From NCBI RefSeq assembly GCF_027943255.1, contig NC_072892.1, forward strand, positions 162,938,792 through 163,002,791: DNA of 64,000 nt, read 5' to 3'. Shown one piece after another: positions 33,133 through 43,800 of this stretch. Source of the stretch: Anastrepha obliqua (taxonomy: Eukaryota > Arthropoda > Insecta > Diptera > Tephritidae). The notes beneath the pieces are model-generated. The model saw only the letters and a program-made list of their open reading frames with translations. It made no database searches and had not been told where the DNA came from. Position numbers and translations under genes: made by a program. Positions within the stretch are counted from its first letter, which is position 1. Every line of letters begins with the position of its first letter.

Positions 33133-34140
33133 GTGAGCCATATTAGTCTGGATTTAAACGGCTTGAAAAGTGCATCTCGGCACAGACAAAAAAAAACCGA
33201 AAGTGAGCCGTTATATCAATTGCGTGAGCAATGGAGTAATCCAGAGAGCATTCAAAGAGGTTTCACGGATATTTTCTTTACAAATGGGTCCAAGAATGAA
33301 ATAGGTTCTGGAGCCGCATGGTACTTAAGCAATAGTAATAAGTAACACTATGCTATGGAAGGAATGGCAACTATTTTCCAAACGGAGTATTAAGTGACAG
33401 TCAGACTGCACTAAAGGCTCTAGAGAAAGCAAAGTTAGCCTCAAAGATTGTTCAAGAATGTAAGAGAAACTTAATTCCGTTGCAAGGCAGAATAAGCTCG
33501 TACTTATATGGGTTCCAAGACACTGCGGTGTTCATGGGAATGAAATTGTCGATGAGATTGCCAATAGGGTAACTACAGGGGCCAGAGCCAATAATCGGAA
33601 TCAGTTCGACAGGAATCATTAAATGGATCAGCGATTATGAAGGAATTTACATAGTTTGGGACAAGCTCGAACAAGAAACTGTCGGACTTTCTTCAATAAC
33701 TTGGGAGAAAAGACGTTCGGTTGATGGTCGGTATTATTACAGGACACAATCCCTGGGGTCCGAATATGACCACCATTGGAATCATTGAGGACCCAATTTG
33801 CCTGTCTTGCTTAGAAAAGGCGGATAGCACTGAGCATTTTCTCTGTGAGTGTCTTGCCTTTCCTACGAATTTTGGATTCCGATGCCATGAGAATGAATAA
33901 AATTCGTTTTCTCAAACTGGAGAATATTTTTAGATTTACCAAAGAATCTGGAAAATTCTCTCTATTCTATCCTATCTTTTCCCTCTGTTACTTCTCTCTT
34001 TTCCTCCTTCACTATCTACCCTTTAAATTTCCAGAGCTTTAAATAAACTAGGTTTTTTAGCGTGAGTGTTTTAGGTGTTACCAAATCCCTCGGTGCTTCT
34101 TGGCTCGACTTAACAAGTTTCAATTTCAAGCCTTGAGTAT
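33133..34140 (+). mobile_element. Non-LTR retrotransposon 3' end (family A, copy 2)
   Basis: RNase H pieces are visible: DIFFTNGSKNEIGSGAAWYL (33270-33330), LVLIWVPRHCGVHGNEIVDE (about 33497-33555) and MVGIITGHNPWGPNMTTIGI with CLSCLEKADSTEHFLCECLA (about 33725-33860). The following 3' untranslated sequence (GATGCCATGAGAA, CTCTATTCTATCC, CTCGGTGCTTCTTGGCTCG) is shared with 12000-12640. Frames are broken at several points and the 5' part is missing. Confidence 0.76.
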
Positions 34141-34499
34141 TTTCGTGCGATTCTTTTTCACAATTTTCGATGTACATATATACGACTAGCAAACATCAAT
34201 CTTAAGCACCGTTTAAAACTGTTACAATGAATTTTCTTGAAGTTGTTGTTGTTGTAAGATCATAAACAATCCCCTTAAAAGTTCCAGGAATTCTGCTGCA
34301 GTGACAGTCTTTGTCTGTATATAAGCGCGGGTCACTCCGGTAACGTAGAACCGACTGTCTTAGGAACGCTGTTTATTCACCAACGAATTCCGGGAAGGTT
34401 GTCCAAAATCAATTGTTGTTACAGAAAATAGCGGTGCTGGTAGCGAAATGATTGAGCAAACTTGTTATGTCGCATACCGTGAAATTGAGAAATTCTTAG

Positions 34500-36110
34500 T
34501 ATGAGGAGCATCAATGAAATTTTCCCAGACTTAATTTTGGGCTACCCTCAGTAACGTGACGAACAACACTCTAAAAACTGTCTATCAAAGGACAACTCGC
34601 GCAGGTCTAGGGATAAACGCGGAAAAAACAGGCATGATACTTTTTACTAGGCATCGAAACTCCCGAAGCAAGACAACAACGAACTACATCTCAAATATTA
34701 TGGGAAGTACCTTGGAGTAATACTGGACAGTAAATTACTGTGGAAGCGCTATAGGCATGCACAAGTATGTTGGGCGTTACTTGGACGACGCCCTCACTGA
34801 TGCAATGGTGCTACACGGCAATAGTTAGACCCATATTGCTGTATGGGGCCCTGTTATAATGGACTGTGAGAAGATATTTGATATATTTAATGCCATTGGA
34901 AAGGATTCATCGCCACCCTGTGCATAGCAGGTGCAATGAAAACCACTCCTACGACGGCACTAGAAATGATACTTAGCACACCACCTATTGACCTTATGGC
35001 GGAAAACCTTGCAGCAAAACCGCGGGAAGGTTAATGGCTGCTGGAGTAGAACCTTCGGACACAGCTCAATAAGAAACAGGACTACAGGTTGCGCAGATTA
35101 CATGACTCCGCACTTTAATTGGGAGAGCAGGTTTCGTACTACAATTGAAGGGGAGGGATAGCACAAAGGCATGAAGCCTGGTCGTAAGACTTTTCACATA
35201 TACACAGACGGCTCTAAAACTTTGAACGAAGTGCGAGCGGGTATTTACCGTTCAAAGTTAGGGTTTAGGCAGCCAATCAAACTGCCGGATCAGAGCAGTA
35301 TTTTCCAAGTGGAAGTTTTTGCTGTTTGGAAAGCCGCGGAACTAGCCAACTTCAATAGACTACTTTCAATAACTGAAAATAACTCAATAATTAATATTTT
35401 TTATTTAAATGTCCAACATAGCAGGGAAACCATCGAAAGGCTTGCCGCAAACAGAAGGCTCCACATCTACATGCTGGGTCACCAAGGCATCGTAGGAAAC
35501 GAAATAGTAGAAGGACTAGTTGAAAATGCTGTTAACCTACCTTTTGAGCAAGAAAACGATATATTTACCAAAACCGCTAAATATAACTTACAACGAAATG
35601 GACGACCGTATGAAAAAGCAAGCAGACGCTGGGTGGGCTATTCTCACCACATGCAAAACAGCAAAAGTTATGTGTAGAAAGAACGACAAAAAACTGACTC
35701 AATTCGTATTTACGCTCTCGCGAAAAGACTGCAGAACTATTATAGGTATGCTAACAGGCCATAATCTATTGGCTGCACATGCGTGAAAGATAGGGATTGC
35801 TAACACGGACGAATGCAGGAAGTGCAGAGAAGATACAGAGAAAACTTTAGAGCACTTTCTGTGTCTTTATTCGGCATTATCAAAAATGCGCTCGAAATGC
35901 TTGGAAGCCCCACAGCTTGAAAGTCTGGAGGCTATTTCAAAAATATATCCTCCTTTGCTGCTTAGGTTTGCTAAGAGCATTGACATTCTACGTGGTGTCT
36001 ACTTTAAATCTTAATGGAGGTTTGTCGCCATCTGGTATCGCTGGGACCAATAGGTCTATTGGTGGCTTAATGCCAGCCGGGTTAACCTAACCTAACCTAC
36101 TTTGGGCAAA
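34500..36110 (+). mobile_element. Non-LTR retrotransposon ORF2 relic with CCTAA tail
   Basis: Decayed RT-to-RNase H region: TAIVRPILLYGALLxW (about 34815-34865), then a 168-codon frame from 35171 with KTFHIYTDGSKTLNEVRAGI, FQVEVFAVWKAAELANF and LHIYMLGHQGIVGNEIVEGL (RNase H). It continues with FVFTLSRKDCRTIIGMLTGH and CRKCREDTEKTLEHFLCLYS (Cys/His motif), ending RFAKSIDILRGVYFKS. The 3' tail (35996-36105) has CATCTGGTATCGCTGGGACC and ends in three CCTAA units. The tail is shared with the stub at 9195-9420. Confidence 0.8.
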
Positions 36111-36406
36111 AAGGTATGCTCGCGTTGGATCGCACACAATTTATAAAAAATCCAGGAAACGCGATTGGACAAAGTACTACAAAGATTGGTTCAAACGAAC
36201 GCAAAACTGTGTTGATCATCATGGAGAATAATTAAAAAATATATAATTAAAAAAAGTAAACAATTTAATAAAAAACAATTATATCATTTTCAACCCTCAA
36301 TTCTAATTTTTCCATGGTTGATCCAGAAATATAAATAACCACCCTCGTATGAGCAAAGTTATGTAAATACTGTATAATGCATAAAACTGTATATCCCTCC
36401 ATTTGT

Positions 36407-36480
36407 GTAAAAACATCACCACTCACACCACAAAAAGGAACAGGAGCTCGGCCAAAGACCCAATAAAGGGTTTAAAAAAA
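36407..36480 (+). repeat. SINE 3'-end fragment
   Basis: AACATCACCACTCACACCAC followed by AGGAGCTCGGCCAAAGACCC matches the 3' end of the SINE at 58945-59252 (there AACATCAAGACGCACACCAC and GGAGCTCGGCCAAAAACCC on the minus strand). The head and body are missing. Confidence 0.7.
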
Positions 36481-36838
36481 GTAATAAAAATTTTAAATAA
36501 ATACCAAAAATATTCTACCGAAAACTCGAAATACATATGCAAAAAATTTTACTCACAATTACTTCATTATTTTTCAATAAGCTATTGCACATAGCTACCA
36601 ACTAAAAACAAATACACTTTCCTGCAAAAAACCACACGGGAATGGCAACATTTTTGGTGTCCACATTTTCATGTTCGCAACTGTTTGTTGATAATTTGCT
36701 ATTTACAAAGAAAAAATATGCACAATCACTCCTCTAAAATTACGCAGAGTATAAGGAAGAAATCTCCATTTCCCGCTAAACATACGGCCTGAACATGCAA
36801 CGTGCCACGTCCAAACGACTCACCGTCCAACAAGTTTT

Positions 36839-37806
36839 TCAATCTTGCGAATCGCCGGCGTTGCTATTGCGATCCATCGACGTACCACCATTTGACTCTG
36901 CCTGATCGATAACATCGGGTGGCAGCACGCCGGGCAGATAAGCAGCACCAGCGTAGGGCCCGGCAAGGAAACGCTTCGCATGCGCCTGCATGAAGGGCGG
37001 GTAACGATGTGTGGGCGAGCCAAAAACTGCGGCGGGTGGCACTAGCGGCGAGAAGGCCGACTTGAGCGGGAAGGGTGGCGATGGCGGCACATTGGGTGGC
37101 GATGCTGCGGCCGATGCAGCAGCTGCTGCCACTGCCGCTGAGGCGAGCGCCTGCGTCATATCCTCGCCGGAGAGCATTGCCTCCATGGCTTGGAGTACAT
37201 CGCCGCGATAGCGCGCCAGCAGCTGCTCAACATCACTGCGACGACGATTGGGAAAAACGCGTAGCAGTACATCGACGGGTGAACGTTGTTGCTGTTGTGT
37301 CGCCTGCATTTGCTGCTGAACGACAGCCAGTGGCAGCGCATGTTGCTGTTGTTGCTGCTGCTGTGAATGATGTTGATGTTGATGATGCTGATGCTGGTGC
37401 TGATGATGTTGTGCATGTGGTGAATGTTGATTGTGTGGATGTACGCCGACGGCAGCAGCGGCGGCGGCAGCAGGCATGGCAGCAGCAAGGAACTGCGGGT
37501 GGTGATATGGAATGAAACCTTGTGCTGCGCCATTATTGAAAGTGCGCAGCAAATGTAAGTTGTCAGTGGGCGTGTTTGGCGGCGATGTTGAATCTTCCTT
37601 TTTGAGACTGAGATTTTCGGGTGTTGCTTCATCGGGCGCAGAGTCAACATCGAGATCGGACTCGGGTGAGCTGGGTGGTCCGGTGCGTGTGGGTGATAGA
37701 TTGCCGCTGTCATTGTAGTTGCGACCCTTCATACGGGGACTGCTGGGCGAGGACTCAGAACCGGTGTCTTGATCGGTCTCGTTAGAGAGACGAGCACGCT
37801 TAGAGC
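36839..37806 (-). CDS. dmrt99B: dmrt99B coding exon 4 (DMA domain and stop)
   Basis: Begins after a CTTTCCACCCCACAG acceptor with the last two bases of a glycine codon, then [20 protein letters not shown]. It carries the Ser/Pro region, an alanine run, a long His/Gln repeat, the DMA domain, an Ala-rich segment, and ends NSNAGDSQD at the TGA at 36839-36841. GC content is clearly higher than in the surrounding DNA. The reverse strand is also open over long stretches here, a by-product of the repetitive codons. Confidence 0.94.
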
Positions 37807-40800
37807 CTGTGGGGTGGAAAGAAAATAAATAAAATCTAAATGAATGAATGAATGCTTGCTTTGTGAAAAGAACTCTTTAGAGAAAAGACATTTTTAATCT
37901 GTGTGAACTTTCTATCGTCGAAAGGCTCGTGTTTGAGTTGCAGATGAAAAGGTAAAGTGGGTGTAATGATGACAAAATTATCGGTTCACATATAATATTA
38001 TAGCTATAGATAGTTCTAGAACTGAGAAAAGTGTTGGCCCGACAGTATTCTGCTTTAATTGGAGTCTTAAAAGTTTCGTCGAACTCCGCAGAAGCTAGCT
38101 TCTAGGAAAGCGACAGAGCTTGCGCTGACAATCAACACCCTTAGTAGCGAGTAAGTTTTTATAAGTAAATATATGTAGTATCAGGTGGTCATAAAAGCAG
38201 ATATCGTTTTTTAGTATTATATAAAGAAATCTAAGAAAGTTTGGCAAGGTCCCGAATCGTACACTTTTATTGAGTTCCGAGACGCAGAAGTAGCAACTAA
38301 AGCGCTGACGAACTACACAAAGAAGAACTCCATATCTACTGAACGTATAGGAACTAGACAAGACTCATTAAATTTCTATTACCTGTCAAAAGAGAGGGCC
38401 CAAGGCTTCTGAGTAAGACGTGGTTTTGCTTGTGCTCTTAGGTGTTAGTTTTTTTTTTTTTTGCGAAATTTGCCGGTGTGTGTCTTCTCCCAGTTGTTCC
38501 TGTTGCTGACATATCTATGTGTTGATTCACCTGAGCATATCAGCTCTTTTCTCTCACGAATATTTTAAAAGATGCATACAAATGTCATCAACGAAAAAAG
38601 ATCGTTGGATATTTCTCTCACAACTGCATTAGCTATGTTGATAAAAATGGACGCAAAAATGGAAGAGCTGAGAGACTCAATCATCCAACAATTGACTGCA
38701 CTAATGGTTACATTCGAAGAGAGGGTAATGCAGAAGATTGGCGAGCAGGCTGCTGAAAGGGTAAATTTCAACCTGACGATAACGGACATTGAGAAAAAAG
38801 TGACTGCTGGCGAGAGCAGATTCAAATACATGTGTTTTGGCTCTTCGCAGTAAACTAGCCTCTGCTTAGCCTCAGCTCGGTGTTCTTGAAAGCAGCGCAG
38901 TTTCAGCAGCTGTAATTATCTATTAACGGGATCCTTCTAGCAACTGATGAGTGTTTGCCAGAAGTCTTCGGGAAAATTTGTGGTGTAGCTCAGCACGAAC
39001 CTCCGCCTTTGCGTGATACTTTTCGGTTGCGTAGTGCAAAATGCAATGCGTATTGCAAACGCAACAACAACTGCCCTATTGTTAGAAAGCTTTTCTCTGT
39101 ACACGATCGCAATCAAATCTTAAAATCTATTGCTGGAAATCCAAAAAGAGATCGCTTGCGCTCTCTGACGTTTGGTTGCCGGTATACGGTTCAATTATTG
39201 TGCATGAGAGCCTGCCGAAATTGCTGCGTGAAGTAATGTCGTATGCCTCAGAGCTTAGGTGAAGAAACAGTTAGCGTCGGCATTCTCTATCCGTGGCAAA
39301 ATGTTTGTGCGGCCGAAACCAAATGGGGGAGGAGACTTAGGAGGACTTACTTTGTATTTGTCCAGCACTCGGTAGACTTAGACTGAGACTATCAAGTCAA
39401 GAACAGCTAAAAAGTTTGGAACTAACCATCGACAAATTCATCAAAAGGACGGTAGTGTTCGCTGGTATCGTTCTTGTTTCTGAAAATTAAGATTCACCAG
39501 TCGAGAAAGACTTGATTGACCCGCCAGCTCAACTAACCACTCACATTGCTCGCTATTTGCAACGCTTTTTTACTTTACCTTCAATTGCCTGCTTCGATTT
39601 GAATTGATTTTAGGTCTTTGAAGTCCTAATAATTAACTTTATAAAATCTCATCATCAAATTACAGAAAATCTTACATTTTCTAAACCATGACACCACTTA
39701 CAAAAACAAATTTGCATAAACCATAAAAAGTATTATAAATACAGAATCATTTCCTTTCTGTGCAACAGCCTCAGCAATCAATTTTTCACAATTTTCTTGA
39801 ACGCATACCTTGGCAACTATTTTGAGCAGATATCTGATACCGCTTTGGTGCAGAAGTACAAACAAAGAGCGTAAAAAAATTGAAATATGTTCTGTGGTGC
39901 CCTACTGGTTGGCAAAAGAAAGTATCAAATTGAATTAGCGAAAAAAATTTAATCACGGGAACTGTAAACATTGAAATCTGTGCAGGGATGCAAAGCACAC
40001 ATACACACATACAAGCTCACACGGCACATACAACTCGTCTAACGCCACGCATAGCCAAAGATGGAGAGCAGGCAGGTGTTGGTCGCTTGGAAACGCGCAG
40101 AGTATTAACAAAAAAAATAGCAAACAGTCATTTGATATCTTCTACATTTTCCTAAACAATTTTTTATTTGTCTTCATAAGTTTTTTTTTGCTTCAATTGT
40201 TATTTTTGTGACTTTCTGCTGAAGGACTGAGGATGTGTAATTTAATTAAGTCATTCCGAGCGATGAATAAACGACCGGTGATTGGCAGGTGGGGAATTAC
40301 TTTTTTTAGTATTTTTTTTGTAATTTGGTAATTGTGAAGGGTCTTTCAAAAGTGACGCGTAGATGCCACTGGTACCTTTCCATGTATGTCAGCTTTCAAA
40401 TTTATAAGTAAAAAGATGTACAATTTTAAGCGATAGAACAGTGCGTTTAAGTTTTTCAAACTTATTATGAAAACCTGGCCTAGGCGCGTCGAAGTACAGG
40501 TGCTTCATCTAACTTATTATGAAAATAATCAACCTTTAAGAACGACATATCGCAAAATTCGTTCGTGATTTTTTGGTGGCAATAATCGCCCAAATGATTT
40601 GTTGAAAAAATTTGAAGAAACTTGTTCTGTCAAAGATAGAAAGAGAAAGAGAGAGAGTTAGAATATTGCTGCCGTCGTGCAAAGAGTTACTCAACAATCT
40701 TCAACGTCTCAACAATTAGGCATTGCGTGAATTGCCTGTTTGGCGGAAATTAGCCTGCGGAGGTGTTTCTGGGGGACACTCAAATGATGTCATATTTCAC

Positions 40801-43800
40801 GTGTAATTGTTAAGGGGGAACATCACTGTGATCTTTCAAAAAAAATTGAGTTTTTTTTGCATTTTTTAAAGTAGATGTAGTAAAAAATATGTAAAAAAAA
40901 TTTTAACTCAAAAGCTTGAAAATTGACGAATAAGTGCAGGTAGTGAGTTACAACGGCCAATGAAAACTTTAAACGCGTTTTTCTCAAAACAACTTTTCTG
41001 AACACGGTGACCTCGATTTCTCGGAAACTTATGAACCGATTTAAATTTTTTTTTTAATTTTTGTACATGTATTGGCTACAGTCGTTTTTAAAAATCCCAC
41101 AAATTAATATTTTTTCAAGCCTTTCGAAAACAAAAAAGGGTAAAAACATAAACAGCTAACTAATATTAATAACAATTGTAATTTTTAATATTTTATAATA
41201 AAAATTTGTGTTAGTGTAGTTGAATATATGCTAAATAAATTATAATTTCTCCGATCCTCAAATAATCATCCTTACTTCACTTAATTTTCACGCGTTCACA
41301 GTGGTGTTCCCGCTTAAATGCCATATTTTGAATAAAAATAGTGAAACCTGAAAGAATCTACATTTTTACATGCTTTATTTTATAACAACTTCTAGACGCG
41401 TATTTTGAAAAACCCTTCATTAGAGTAGAAATGAGTTCCTCCGGTTTACTTTTGCATTTTTTTGCTCACAAAGGACTATTAAAAGGGTGCTCTCATAGTT
41501 CGTTTTAAATCAAACCTTTGTTTTAGTACGTACTGCTATTTCGAGTTCAAAACACCGTATTGACTCTGTATGCGAATGGAGCACAACGTTCCGAAATATT
41601 GAAAAATTTCTTCTGAGCAGTTGAAACTGTGTGATTTAACTAGAAATTGTAGTCGAAATGTTTACTAATCCCACCTTAAACTACATATTTGTTATATTAT
41701 GGGGTCAGGGATAGACAGAATTTTCGAAAAATTGATTTTTTTTGCTTAAATTTTCTTGAAGTATAATATCTGAAAAATATTGTGTGAAAATTTGAAGTGA
41801 GTCCGACTGTTTCGGATAACAGGGTAGAATGAGGGTTAGAATGCTACGGTAAGAGAGTAGAACGCTACGTAGGCAACAGCAAATCGATATTTTGGAAGCT
41901 TCTATGGCTAAGGCTGAAGAGCTATTATATAGCCCAGTAATAGATGGCACAGTGTAAGCAATTAAATAATTCGTATAACTCTACATAAACCGATAGCCAA
42001 ACTTTAAATTCGTTTTTTGAACTGGTGATCACTGTAACTTAAAAACCGCTTGGTGGATTTCAATAAAATTTATACTGCTTTTGAAAAACATAAAAAACTC
42101 GTGTCTGATCAAAGGACTTTTCTTTTTCAAAAATTTCGTTTGAAAATCTTTATTTTTTCGTGCCTCTGGCTACCCCTAACTTCTTAAATGTTCCATACAA
42201 GACACTACTAAGCACTTTTGACACTGCGGTGTTTGTACCTACAACAAAGAGCAGGTTTTTGGTCGGCAGTTACTTAGTTACTTAATTATTACTAACTTAT
42301 AGGTAATTGATTTAAGAGAGAAATAGATATAACTCCACAATGCAAGGGGAAAGTACATATATTTTCTTGACACTGAAGCGAAAATGAGTACTTCGCTAAG
42401 CACTTTAGTAATTATTCTTAATGATTATATAACCAGTTATTTGATACTCAGCCGTCTTGAGGGGTATGTACATAACTTTAAGCAGAAGGTGCACAGAATT
42501 GGAGCAGTACATTACAACACAGGCTACCTTCGTGTTCAGCCACCTCGCTCAACCAAGAATAGAGCGTAGCAGAGGCATGTTAGTCAGCTGTTTTTATATT
42601 TTTGCTGGCATTGGATTCTGCCGTTCTAGCGATGCGAATTGGTACCTTTGGACTTGTTTTATAAAGAGCCGGTAAACATCGATGTTAGGCTTACAGACAC
42701 TTAAACACCTTGGCCTGTAGTTAAAGACTTACTTTTAAACATATTTAAACTTGAAAGCAAATCCCAGACTTTAGACACAAATAGACATTATAAAACTAGC
42801 TTTCACCTAAAATCATAGTCAGCAACAGAGTCACTTAAAAGAAATGAAAAAAGTAACCAATGAGTATTTTAGTAACTATACTACATCTTGTACCGACTGC
42901 TCTTTATTTACATATTTGAGTAGCTGAAGTAAAAAACTCATTTCTGTTATTTACTACATAGGCGGTTCTAGGTTCATCAGTTTTAAGAATTTTTATTAAA
43001 CATTGAGATATTGCTTTATCAAAGCTTTATTGGGCATATAAATTTTCGACCCCTTGTGCAAAAGGCTCGCTGAGCTCCTTATTTTGTGTTTATTTTTCTG
43101 GTGGCGATTCCATCATCATTCCAAGCTTAAAACGTGGTTTTAGAGATAAAAGATGGTTTTAGTCTTAAAATTTTAATGTGTTTCTTTTAAAACATAGTTT
43201 CAGTTGCTAAAACTGCTTTTAATTTGTGCAAATATGTTTATAAGATTAATTCCTGTACGTGCTACCGAGGTGTACTTTCGCTAATAAATCGTAACTCCTC
43301 GGAAAATATTGCAGTGTGTTTTTAACAGTATTTTCGAAAAGGCAGTGTTGCCTCACCCTTTGGTTAAGACTCAAAATATGTCATGACGTCGATACTAAGA
43401 GTTTAATATATATAAATATAAGAACATTTAACTTCTAGTTGGAGCATAGGGCGTCAAGAACTCCTCTTCGTCATCGAACACGGTTTTATGCTAGAGCTCT
43501 AAGTTCGGTCAAAAACCGGATTTCCACCTCCGTTTAACGGCGCCAGGTGGAAATTTTGTTACATACAGGAGTTCTGGGCGTTTCAGACCTCGCTTGTGGA
43601 GGCGTTTTCATATAGTTACATTAATTTATTTTTTGAGGCATAAGTGGCGTATGCGGCAGCGCCTGAAAACTGGTATGACGTTCTAGCTTTATAGCGCCAT
43701 GTAATAAGAAGAAACATTCATGCAAAACCGTCTTTCCATCCAACAATTTGTATAGCGTCAGTATGTATTTTTCTAAATCATTTATATTCACTTATTCAAA

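Noticed and set aside
37075..37515. Plus-strand protein-coding frame opposite dmrt99B exon 4
   Set aside because: It is the antisense shadow of repetitive His/Gln and Ala codons; the minus-strand frame has the DMA domain.
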